Shown: piece after piece, positions 50,001-60,033 of the stretch
How the letters are laid out: each line of letters begins with the position of its first letter
Position numbering within the stretch: the stretch's first letter is position 1
DNA from: Taeniopygia guttata
Taxonomy: Eukaryota; Chordata; Aves; Passeriformes; Estrildidae
Direction of reading: 5' to 3'
NCBI RefSeq assembly: GCF_048771995.1
Contig: NC_133063.1
Coordinates: 27,050,810 to 27,114,809, forward strand
DNA length: 64,000 nucleotides
Made by a program: the position numbers and the translations under genes
The notes under the pieces: generated by a model
Seen by the model: the letters and a program-made list of their open reading frames with translations, nothing else
What the model was told of the DNA's origin: nothing
Database searches by the model: none

Positions 50001-53000
50001 TTACTGAATTCAAATGGTTGGTCTTTGCTTTTTTGTTTTGTTTTTTGTTGCTTGCAAGGGCTGCTGGAATCTGTACTGTCTAGTCATTGCTAGAGAAAAC
50101 TTTGTGGCTTTCATCCAGCAAGCTTTTTAGTTTTAACCTTGTCCCTATGTTCTTGATGCAAGATTGTAATATTGCTTCTAACTTTGAGGATAATATTATC
50201 CATGGTTTCACTACACAACATACTTAACTGTTAGTTTCATAATATATATTTACTTTGAAACACTACAGCTTTTAACAGTAAACTGTAAAAATATGGTTGT
50301 GTCCTGTTGGTTGATGTTATGCTGTTATTTGATATATGTTTTTAATTATAAATATATTTTCAGATTAACAAAGTTCTCCTAGTAATTGTAGGCAGTGCAG
50401 AAAAAATGCAGTGTAATAGATGTTATATGTTCATTACACATTTCCCTTTCTAGCCTATATTTGCCACAAATATTAGTTCTGCTGCAGTGTATTTTTAAGT
50501 ATTCTTCTGTGGAGTATTTTTTATTGGTATTAAAATATATGAAATATATAATATTAATACTTTGATTAAGGACTTGCAGTATTTCTCTCAAAATTTTAGA
50601 GTTATAGAGGTTTATATTTTCTGTGCATGATTAATTGTATTAGAATTTAGATTTCTGTAACTATATGTCATTCAGTATTTTTTTAGCATAATAAATACTG
50701 AAGATAGGATTCTGTGCCATAATCTTAACAAATGATTGTGGCAAAAATTTATTCCCATTTATTTCAAGCACAAGGAATTGACATTTTTTCTGTTTTGCTC
50801 ACTTCAAAATTAAGAAAATATGTGTTCGCAAATAACAAATATTCAAAATAACTGTTATGGGGTTACTTTTTTCCAAAATTGCCTTCCTTCAAACAAGCAC
50901 CTTGTGCAATCTTTTTTCTTGGTATGGTTTTTTTTCTGTTTTGTTGGCTTTTTTTTTTGGGGTGTCTTTTTTGTTTGGTTGGTATTTGGGGTTTTTTTTC
51001 ACTTATTTAGATTGTAGGAATTGCTGAATTACTTGATGTACTCTGACTTTGTGTTTGGTAGTGGATTATTCATAATATTTTTTTATTTTCAAGAGAATCT
51101 ATCATGAAAGGAGGGAGTGAGTGTTTGGTCTAAAGGAGGGCAGGGAGTGTTTGGTCTAAATTTGGAGTGAATATCTTTTGTATTCAGTATGTGCCTTGGA
51201 GCTGGCTAAGTTTATCTTCCTTAACAAGCTGCTATACTCTTCAATCACTGCCCCTTTTTACTGCCTCAAGGTGAAGATGTACAAAAGGTTTTAGATGAGT
51301 GGAAAGAATACAAAATGGGAGTGCCAACCTATGGTGCAATTATCCTTGATGAGACACTTGAAAATGTAAGTATGGAAATAGTTGTGAAGGACTGTCTACA
51401 GGGAGGGATGATGTATGCTGGCAGAAGTAATTCTTTGTTGTTTACATTTTTCTTCTGAAGAAATTTGCATTCACTGTCAGATTCTCAGAGATCTGATAAT
51501 TACTTGATATTGATGGCTGTGTACAGAAATATAATGTGAGTCAGTAAACACACTTCTGCATGCTTTCCTTCTCAGATTTTATTTTTTTATTCTGAGTTAC
51601 ACGATTCTGTAAAATATTTCAGTGTTTTTGCTAGAACGCAGCAAACCTAATGGTTTCCTTCCTTGAGGCTAACATATTCTTTTGGAGAACAAGGGGATGG
51701 TGGAGGGAAAACATTTAATGAAATTGGTTAGAAAGCCTGCATATTTGACAGTTGCATTTTCTTGTATTTTGTAGGTTCTTCTGGTTCAGGGCTATTTAGC
51801 AAAATCTGGTTGGGGATTTCCAAAAGGGAAAGTAAATAAAGAAGAGGCACCTCATGATTGTGCTGCTAGAGAGGTAAGTTATATCAACTCCTTTAAGGTA
51901 AAGAAGTGAAATTTTTCTGAAATCAGGATATATGTGTTGGGTGAAAAGGCACTTTACTAGGTGATCCTGATATTGAAATCATATGAATAAATAATCTGTT
52001 TTTGCAGTCATCTTCTGGTGCCTTTCTGAGTTCCAAAATGGTAACAAGGTTGAGGTTATATATTAAAATAAAACAAAAAAAAAAAAGTTTAGGTTTCACA
52101 TTCTTTTGCATTAATGTGCTAAATGAAGTGAGTGCTATTTTTAAACTTCTCTGCTGAGCTGTGAATTTACATTTAAGCATTACTTGTGGTGCTTGGGAAA
52201 TCTTATGTAATTTATGACTTTTGGTGTATTAATTTCAAGGGTCACCATAACTTTAAAAATGTGGAGAAATGGGAATTCAGCCTATGTACACTGGTCTGTA
52301 TAAAGAGGCTAAAGAGCTGAGTTAGAGGTTGTAGAATTTCATATAAAAATTGTGAAGAACTTAACTTTTCTATTTTTCAGTTATGTTCAGGAACAAGAAT
52401 CAATGTATATGGCAAGTAAAATCTGAAAAATAAAATAATCTGTGGTATTTATTGCTCCTGGAGCAATAAATTGCTCCTGGAGACCTAGATATATAGTGAA
52501 GCTGCATATTCAAAATGGCCTGTAAAAGAATATTACTGGTACAAATTCAGTGTTCATTCAACATAATACTTTCAGAGTTTTTGAGAGAGAAAATTAAGGT
52601 GAGGGAAAGTAGTATGGTGCACTTAGTGTTCTTCAATTGGACTGAATCAGTATCCGGGAAATCACAGGATATGGAGTTTTTGTTTGTTTGTTTGTTTTAA
52701 GTATACCTATCAAGGATAAACTAGACAGCTACTTCAAGAAGGAGTTACATGAAGTGTATCTTCCTCTTTACTTCAAATTATGCCTGCGAAAGCATTAAAG
52801 GGGGCACAGTTATAGTGGGGAAAAAAATCTTTTGGCAGTGTTGTTAATTTGAAAAATCTATTTACGTTTCACTAGTGAACAGCACTATTGTTATAATCTT
52901 TTTTCCATCAAGTTAGATTGTCATTGTGGATAGACTGACAATTTATTTTATATCTGAAATAAATCTTCCAACTTCTTTCACTGGAGTCAGCACAGATCTG

Positions 53001-56000
53001 AAACCAAAAGCTGCATCTGTGTAAAATCCGACTGAAGAGGTCTTCACTTGGCAGTGCCTACAGAGTTCAGCAGTACCTCAGAAGCTGATGAGGACTAACC
53101 CCATCCATATTAATAAATTGCTACATGAAGGTGTAATAGAATTGTTTCAGCTTGCATAACAGGTTTGCAGTTTCAGAGAAATCTAAAGCATGTAGATAAT
53201 TTTTCTATTTCTGAGCAAACCTCTGTGTGTAAAGGCTTGTTTTTCTTAGCAGCTTTCATGGATATATCTGAAAAATCATCATTCCTTGGCTTGTGGTAGT
53301 AGGTTGTGAAAGGATAATTCTGAATACACACTTATTAACTTCTTCTAAATACTTCTCAGGTGTTTGAAGAAACTGGGTTTGACATAAAAGATTATATCTG
53401 CAAAGAGGAATACATTGAGCTGCGAATCAATGATCAGTTAGCACGGCTGTATATCATTCCTGGAGTTCCAAAGAACACAAAATTCAACCCCAAAACTAGA
53501 AGGGAAATTCGGGTATGTGCTACCTTGTCTGAATCTATAGCAACTTTGCAGAGGTTGATTTTTAAAGTCAGAAGTGTGTAAAATAATGAACCCAATAAAC
53601 ACAATGAACACCTTAAATGCTGGGTACCAGTGGCATCTCTTCACTATAGGGTTTTGTGTTGACTTCTTGCAGCTTGCCATCAAGTCTGATACTTGACCAT
53701 CTGTCTGACAGCTCCATTCATCATGAAAAGACAATAGAGCATGGTGCTAAAAATACAATTCTCCTCCTCTTGTAGGTGGTGTATATATTAATACTTTCAT
53801 ATTATTCCTAGTTAAAGATGCAGATGTAATTAAATATTTGCAAGTTGTAATTATTAGTTGGGGACATGCAAAAGCCTACATATAAAAAGGACAAATTAAG
53901 GATTGTTTTTTTTCTTTCTTTCATGGCTAATACTGTCAGATTTAAAAAATACTATATATCATGGAGGAAGCTGGGAAGGGGACAGAAAAAGGGAACTATT
54001 TTGGATGTATTGTGTACCATTAGGCTTTTAAAAGGTATTGTGAAAGGGAAAGAAAAAGGCTCGGGTAGCAACTTGTTGGAGCCTTTGTCAGTGGTATCAG
54101 TAATCTTTGAAGTTTGAATATTTTTTTCCTTTATTATGTCAATTCAGTTTAAAATAGCTATATTTCCATACAGATTGTGTCACTAAACAGGGCAGGACTA
54201 AATTTCTTGCATTAGAGACCTGGGTTTTTTTAATATGACATAAGATGAAATTTGAGGGTTTTTAAAAATACACATTAAATATGGTACTTTGTAGAACAGT
54301 GACCATATATGTGGGAATGTTGAAGCATTCTTGCAATGACAGAGTTTTGAAGATTTGTTTTCATCTGATCTAATGCCACCAGGCAAACTGATTTTGTACT
54401 CCCTGTAGAACTATATTGAAAACTTGTTCAGTTTGGAACTTATTTCCATAGTTTGCATCTTATGTGGGCCTGGGGCTATCAGAGTAGATTCTGTGATAGC
54501 GAATCTCATCAGGGTTCTTCTACACTGTCTGTGGTCAGAATTCTTGATTTTGTTTCCCCATTCTGCTAAGTATACAGTTTTAACTATAAAACTATAACAT
54601 ATAAGCAGTAACACAAATCCTATCCTATCCCCATGGTTTTTTTTTTGTTTTATAATAAAACCTGAAACTTATTGTCAAACTAAGCACTCTTCTTACATTT
54701 TGAATGGGTATTGGTGGTCCAGTGTTGATAACACTTTAAATAAAAAGTTTTTGGAAGTTATTCAAAGCCTGTACATTTATTTATGGCATTCTGTGTGCAG
54801 TGGTTTGAGTTGGTTTGTTTATGAAAACTCTTATTCAGAGTTTAGTTGTTGAATAATACCTTTCATATTTTAGGTGCGATATCACGCACTGAGTTTGTGC
54901 TGTACCATCTGCTACTGTAGTGGCAGTCAGAAGAGTTAATTAACCTTCTGTGAAAAAATGCTGTTGTGGCCTGTTAATTTAAGTCTTCCATGGTAATTTT
55001 TTAATTAAGGGAAATAATTGTGGCTAATACACATGTGTAACATTCTACTAAGGCTACAGTGGAGGGTATTGTGATTTTATTTCTTGTTTTTCTAGAATAT
55101 TGAGTGGTTTTCCATCGACAAATTACCATGCCACAGAAATGACATGACCCCGAAGTCCAAGCTGGGTTTGGCACCTAACAAATTTTTTATGGCAATTCCC
55201 TTCATCAGGTATGTTTGAGATGAGGCAAATGCTAGGCCAGGGTCTTTCAGACAACTTTAAGTTCTTTAGATTTGTTTTGGTAAGTAGATCTTGTTGTACT
55301 ACTCCTTGCTCACAGGCCATTGAGGGAATGGATTTCCCGAAGGAATGGAGACTCCTCAGACAGTGACAATGGTTTTTCATCTGCAGGGAGCGCACCCTCT
55401 AAGTCCAACTTGGAAAAAGCTAGGTAAGAACCAGGTCGGTTTAACATCTCTATATTCTTTCTTACAAAACACTGGTCGTACAAATATGACAATATTATAG
55501 AATGAAAATCATATACAATACTGCTTGTCCTTTTCTCTTTCTCCAAGGATTTGTGTTCCAGTAGTAGGTAAATAACAGAAAAATAAGCATAGATGTATAT
55601 CATAAACTAGTAAGTAAGGTGAGAACTTGATTAATGTGATGAGCCACAGGTGTAAGAACTGAGATTGTTTCCTCAGTCTTGTTTATGGGAATCAAAAAAA
55701 ACCAACCAAACAAACAGGAGCTAAAGCAAGTAGATAACTTCCAGTGCTTCAAGTCCAGTATTTTTGGCACTTCTGCACAGGAAAAGTAGGATTCTCCAAA
55801 GCAAGACTGTAAAGTAGTCTAGGAAGTGCTAGATAAAATCTGTGGGAATCAGTAGGGGAATATATGCTGCTGGCTTTAGATTCAGCTGAGTGAAAAATGG
55901 TAGAGCAAATGTTGAAACCTGTAGTCCCTATGAGAGGACTTCAGTAATTTGAGCCAGGGCAACATCAACACTGAGAACAACAGGACAAATGTTGATGTGG

Positions 56001-59000
56001 ACTTGGCCTCTTGTCTGTGGAGATTGCAGATGGCAGTGAGCATTATTAGTTTTTTCCATACTAGGTTACTTAAGATTGTCTTCCAGATTGTTACCAAAAA
56101 GCAGAAAATTTTTTCACATTTGTCTTCTGTTCTCAGTAGATTTGAAGTTGTGTTGTAAACCATCTTTGTTTTCTTGTACTAGATCCAAACTTCGCTGTAG
56201 TCAGCAGGTGCTTACAGATGGCTTTTCAGGAGAGCACTTGGTGAAGCCAAAACAGACACAGAAGCCATCTAATCATCCTGAGGTATCTGAAGTTTTGAAA
56301 ATAAAGGTAGGTTGTTTCTTAGGCAGGCATATGCATCTGGACTATTTAAAACAGATGTATTTGTTCATGAGGGTTTCCTCTCTAGGACAAAATCAGTGAA
56401 TTTCATCACCACAGAATGCAAAAGTAGAAACATGGGAGTGGGAGAATACTCTTGGGAATTCTTTGATTTATCTAACGGTAGAAGGGATGGTATTGGGTAG
56501 CAATTATGTTGTTTCATGTACAGATAGTAATAAGTACATGCCATTTTACTGTTATCTCTAGTATATCTGCATCAGTGCATGGAAAATCACGTAACTGAAT
56601 TAATTGTGTAATAATTCTGTCCTTTTCAGTGCAATAGAGAAAGAGTAACAGTTGATGGCCCTGTAGCTTGAGTTTATGTCTGGTTAATTTCAGTGGGCTT
56701 CAGTTTTTCTGCAAAAGAAACTGTTAACATGTTTTGAAGTTATTTGGAGGGAAGTTTTAGTTACTAAGTAGGAAATCTTAATCCAATGATGTCCAATTCT
56801 GCCATTTAAACTCTTCCCTCTACTTACTTTGGACTTAGCAGCAGAGCCAGAGCCTGAAGAACAATGGCAGAAAGCAAAATCAAGACACTTCCAGCCAAAA
56901 GAAGCGAACAAATGGACTGCACAGTAAACCAGTTAAGCAAAACCATACCTTGGTAAGAAACATGCAGTGTCTGTGTCAGTAATAGGTTCCAGTAATGCTT
57001 AACAAATGTCCAGGACAATGTCCTGCTGAAACAGAGTGCCTATCTATCAAGAGTATGTTTGGTCAGAGTATTTGATACATGTTTGTTGATATATAACATT
57101 TCCTACCTTTTATGCATATACATCTATAAACAAGCATACTAAATTTCAAAGTTTCCATTTTAGGAGCAGGTAGTTTTAGCTGTTGAAAATTTGTCAGCTG
57201 TTTCAGTACACAATCCTGCAGCTTTCAAGGTTCCTGTCATGTAAAAGCCTTCTGTGGTGTATAGTAACAACTCGGTGTAGTACACATCTTATTTATTCAT
57301 GTATGATGTCTTTCTGTAAGCATAGGGATTTGTTATGCAATACTTAGAAAGTAGTAATGTAAATACATATTATTTCCCTTCTCTCTAGCAAAAAATATTG
57401 AGAGACAGACTTGGCTTTGATGCCAGAATCTCATATAGCTTTTCAATCATACAGTAGAGCTCGTTACAGCAGTTTGTAAATTCCAGTGCCACACTCTTTG
57501 TGTTTTACGTTCCCTTGCAGTTACTAATTGTGTTTGTCCAGTTCTTAGTGGGAGTTTGCCCAGCTCTCACTGGGCTGTGCTCTCTTTTATAGTAGAATGT
57601 GCTTTTGAGTCCCTGTTTTTTATGGCTCTTCAGTATATTTTGTTGGGTCTTGTGCAGCAGTGAGCCCCCAGTTCTCTATGCAGCTCAGCTGGCTTGTCCA
57701 GGCTTTAGTTTTTCTTATTTACAGGCTTTAAATGAGATTCTTCCCATTCTTGGGTTATTGCCTTCTTTCTCTTATTCATGTAAACATAGAGAAACCATAA
57801 ACTTGTCCTAAAATCCTCACTGCAGCAAGAAATGTTTAGTTTTGTTTGAGTCTGAGTGTAGAGGAGTGAATTGACTGCCCAGAAATTTAGATGGATAGGA
57901 AAAATCTGTAATGGTAATCTTTAAGAGTTTTCTCCATGAAGAACTTAATGCTCTATAGTTACTTTATAGACTTTTCACAAACTTTTCTAAATATTTGTTT
58001 TTTCTGTTTCACTTGTGTTTTCATGATGGTCAGTCTTTTGAAGTTTGAATATTCTGTGTCCAGTGACAATTTTCTAGTGTAATTTGAAGGCCAGGAAATT
58101 CTTAATTTGCAGAGAGTGCAAAGAGCCATATTTTTTTTGTATTGGTGTACTTAAAGCAGCAATACCTGGGGCTAAAACAACTCCTCCCTGGAGAGTTTTG
58201 AGTTGGTGTCTCTAAAGCATGTTAATTTAATTGGCAGTAGCAGCATGTTTGCAAATACATTCCCCTTGCCTCTTTTGGGACAAGAGTCCCAAACCATCAT
58301 GTGCAGGACCCGTCCATCTTAAAACAGTTAGAAAGTACTCAAAATTTTCCCCTAGAAGTCTGCATGTTACAAAGGTTTTAGTGACTGTTAAAAAGTTGCA
58401 TGATTCGGAAAGACTTGTGGATTTAAACATGTTTGCTACATCAAGTAATGTGACAGAATTAATGCTGAGTTAGAGGTAAAATAATTCAGCCATTAAGTGT
58501 GTCAAAGCAAACCAGCATGCCTGTTGGATGATGCTTAAATATAATGCCATTTCTTCATCAAAAATGTGTAATGTATGGTCATTCTCTTCACCAGAAATGT
58601 GAAAAAAAGCTTAATCCAAGAAGACTTCAAGATAACTTTGAAACAGGCAAGTGCAGTCAGAATTTTCATCCACCGTCCTGTGCTACAGGCTGAAGGCACC
58701 CGAATAATGATGGTTGAGGGCTCTTCCTCAACCATTCCTCATGCCAACCTTCCAAATCTTATAAAGCCATGTTTTTCCAAGGGAGTCTGAGGTTTTACTT
58801 GTTTATTAATGAAAAAGGTACCATTTCATGCTGGTCTTGCAATTCTTCTCTTTAATTATTAAGACTGAGTGATCACAAGGTGGCTGAGTGAAAAAGTAAC
58901 TAAAAGCTACTTTAGAAAAACAGCATTTGAGTAAACATAGTGCTGGTAACTGAGCGTTGTTTTAAGGCTTTCTGTCCTGCTAGTAATGAGCTGCAGCAGA

Positions 59001-59102
59001 ATGCACACAGTTCTTTACTTACTGCTCAGGAAACAGTGCCATTCTTTTCTCCTTGTTAAGAAATGGCTATTGAGAAATGAAACAGTATTATATGTGTAAA
59101 AA

Positions 59103-59163
<61 letters not shown>

Positions 59164-59553
59164 GCTATTGAAAGTATTTCCAGAATGCAGTGAATTTGAA
59201 GATTTATTCTAGCCTCTAGATAACTTGTAAATATGGCTGTTTTGAGTTACCGTCTTCTGTTTATGACCAAACATACAGGTTTTGTTATAAATATTAATTG
59301 AGTATATGTTTGAGGTATGGCTTTGTGTTGCTATTGTTACTTTTATTGACAACTGCCCATTTAAAATTTATTTCATACTTTTTAAGCAGAAGCAGCCTAT
59401 GAGATGTGTTGCTCCAGCGAAGACGCACTGCCAGAACACGTAGATGGACATTCTACGGCATGCAATGGCCATTACAAATTTGCTTTTTCGTCAAGAGCTT
59501 TCTTGAGTTTCAAGTTTGACCATGATGCCATAATGAAAAGTTTTGACCTCTGA
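44040..59553 (+). CDS. DCP2: mRNA-decapping enzyme 2 (11 coding exons)
   Basis: DCP2 hydrolyses the m7G cap of mRNA, releasing m7GDP and 5'-monophosphate RNA for XRN1; it works in P-bodies with DCP1 and EDC4. Coding exons are 44040-44092, 49406-49557, 51238-51365, 51775-51873, 53360-53512, 55096-55208, 55316-55423, 56183-56306, 56839-56952, 58595-58646 and 59390-59553. The 1260 nt encode 419 residues (human 420). Residues about 10-95 are the DCP1-binding regulatory domain. The Nudix domain follows, with the box GX5EX7REUXEEXGU complete at 129-151 (Gly129, Glu135, Arg143-Glu144, catalytic Glu147-Glu148). The divergent, basic C-terminal region ends in the conserved [19 protein letters not shown]. 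Intron 2 is AT-AC (U12 type), intron 10 is GC-AG, and the rest are GT-AG. Confidence 0.98.
44699..44919 (-). mobile_element. Partial LTR fossil, inverted relative to 47426
   Basis: A minus-strand piece of the same LTR family as 47426-48090, covering only its 5' (U3) part. The LTR start lies at 44919 and the copy is truncated at 44699 after GGAATGAACATTCCTATACC. It contains the same internal duplication of a 55-60 bp unit ending in TTTGTAGCCTTGT...ACTTTATTTAT. By eye about nine bases in ten match the other copy, so both are moderately old. Confidence 0.7.
44920..46728. other. DCP2: DCP2 intron 1, part
   Basis: AT-rich intronic DNA without a recognisable repeat or exon. A 115-codon frame at 45787-46134 has no splice context. 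Confidence 0.5.
46729..47425 (-). mobile_element. CR1 LINE fragment, about 700 bp
   Basis: Reverse-orientation CR1 starting at its 3' terminus (AATCACAGAGTGCTTTGGGT) and extending to CGTGCTGAAATTCATGAGGT, a part of the CR1 3' region further from the end than in other copies here. It is cut by the LTR element starting at 47426, giving the order CR1 first, LTR later. Confidence 0.8.
47426..48090 (+). mobile_element. LTR fossil of an unassigned avian endogenous retrovirus family
   Basis: Begins TGTGAAAATTGGATAAG directly against the CR1. Its U3 holds two copies of a 55-60 bp unit, then a TATA box (AGTATAAAAGAGG, 47931-47943) and an R/U5-like TTAGTAAATATTTATTTTTG. The right boundary is approximate. 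The promoter layout is that of a retroviral LTR; family unknown. It is interrupted in coding terms and clearly a fossil. Confidence 0.6.
48091..48620 (+). mobile_element. Possible internal or leader sequence of the same LTR element
   Basis: GC-richer than surrounding intron DNA and G-rich on the plus strand, continuing directly from the LTR. No gag or pol similarity is recognised, so this may be a leader region or unrelated DNA. Confidence 0.3.
49406..49557 (+). CDS. DCP2: DCP2 coding exon 2
   Basis: Completes Ser18 and encodes residues 19-68 plus one base of Val69 ([20 protein letters not shown] ... CGIRDFAKA), most of the DCP1-binding domain. It ends at GCTG, immediately followed by the minor-class donor ATATCCTTTTT. 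Confidence 0.97.
49558..51237 (+). other. DCP2: U12-type AT-AC intron (DCP2 intron 2)
   Basis: The donor is ATATCCTTTTT (49558-49568), an exact match to the minor-spliceosome donor. The branch-site element TTCCTTAAC lies at 51217-51225 and the intron ends AC at 51236-51237, 13 nt after the likely branch A (51224). Splicing here restores Val69 and the conserved frame into [14 protein letters not shown]. No GT-AG alternative preserves the protein. A 25-bp direct repeat containing GTGTTTGGTCTAAA lies at 51117-51164. Confidence 0.95.
51238..51365 (+). CDS. DCP2: DCP2 coding exon 3
   Basis: Completes Val69 and encodes residues 70-111 ([20 protein letters not shown] ... ILDETLEN), the end of the regulatory domain and start of the Nudix fold. 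Donor AAT|GTAAGT. Confidence 0.96.
51775..51873 (+). CDS. DCP2: DCP2 coding exon 4 (first part of Nudix box)
   Basis: Encodes residues 112-144 ([20 protein letters not shown] ... DCAARE). Contains Gly129, Glu135 and Arg143-Glu144 of the Nudix box. Phase 0 at both ends. Confidence 0.97.
53360..53512 (+). CDS. DCP2: DCP2 coding exon 5 (catalytic glutamates)
   Basis: Encodes residues 145-195 ([20 protein letters not shown] ... NPKTRREIR). Glu147 and Glu148 are the metal-binding catalytic residues known from human DCP2. Donor CGG|GTATGT. Confidence 0.97.
55096..55208 (+). CDS. DCP2: DCP2 coding exon 6
   Basis: Encodes residues 196-232 and two bases of Arg233 ([20 protein letters not shown] ... 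FFMAIPFI), the end of the catalytic domain, including the Box B-like region. Confidence 0.97.
55316..55423 (+). CDS. DCP2: DCP2 coding exon 7
   Basis: Completes Arg233 and encodes residues 234-268 plus two bases of Arg269 ([20 protein letters not shown] ...). It follows exon 6 after only a 107-bp intron. Confidence 0.96.
56183..56306 (+). CDS. DCP2: DCP2 coding exon 8
   Basis: Completes Arg269 and encodes residues 270-310 ([20 protein letters not shown] ... VLKIK). This linker diverges from human more than the catalytic domain. Donor AAG|GTAGGT. Confidence 0.93.
56839..56952 (+). CDS. DCP2: DCP2 coding exon 9
   Basis: Encodes residues 311-348 ([27 protein letters not shown]...). The acceptor stretch TTAGCAGCAG allows tandem NAG choice at 56839 or 56842, so isoforms with one Gln fewer are possible. 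Confidence 0.92.
58595..58646 (+). CDS. DCP2: DCP2 coding exon 10 with GC donor
   Basis: Encodes [17 protein letters not shown] (349-365) and one base of Glu366. The exon ends ACAG and the intron begins GCAAGT, a noncanonical GC-AG intron with an otherwise strong donor. Confidence 0.95.
59108..59160. repeat. (TA)n microsatellite in DCP2 intron 10
   Basis: About 26 uninterrupted TA repeats end 229 bp before the last coding exon. Confidence 0.95.
59390..59553 (+). CDS. DCP2: DCP2 coding exon 11 and stop
   Basis: Completes Glu366 and encodes residues 367-419 ([20 protein letters not shown] ... [12 protein letters not shown]) and TGA. The final 25 residues, [20 protein letters not shown] and onward, are the conserved C-terminal motif of vertebrate DCP2. 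Confidence 0.97.
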
Positions 59554-60027
59554 CAGCAAACTTATTAGAAGTAAGAATCAGACTTGCCTGTTGCAATTGA
59601 GGGGGTTTCTTATCCAGCCTTACTCTTTCTCAGGAGTTTTTTATTTTGTTTTGTTTGTTTGTTTTTAAATGCAATGCAGGGACTGATGGCTGGTTTGGAA
59701 GGGTTTGTTCTCTTTGCAGTATGGAAGTGGCATAGTCAAGTGTTGCACTTTAAATGCAGTCTAGCCTTTGTCCACAAAAGTACCTTTCCAATGTTCAGTT
59801 CACTTGTTCCTAGCTGTGCATTAGAGGGCATTCTTTTTACTTGTGTTTTATTTTTTTGTGGTTTTAAATTTTTTTTATTGTAACTTGCTGTGTTTTTTTG
59901 TAGAATGTCATTGACTTTTTTTTAACTGTTGGAGTATACCAGCTTGCTAACCTTTTAACTGTTCTGATGTAAATTATTGGACTTGTTTGTCATTATTTTG
60001 TAGAACATTGCAATATTAAGCAGTGGC

Positions 60028-60033
60028 AATAAA
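60028..60033 (+). terminator. DCP2: Proximal DCP2 polyadenylation signal candidate
   Basis: AATAAA 475 bp after the stop codon, followed within about 25 bp by a TGTCC-containing pyrimidine-rich stretch. Confidence 0.5.
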
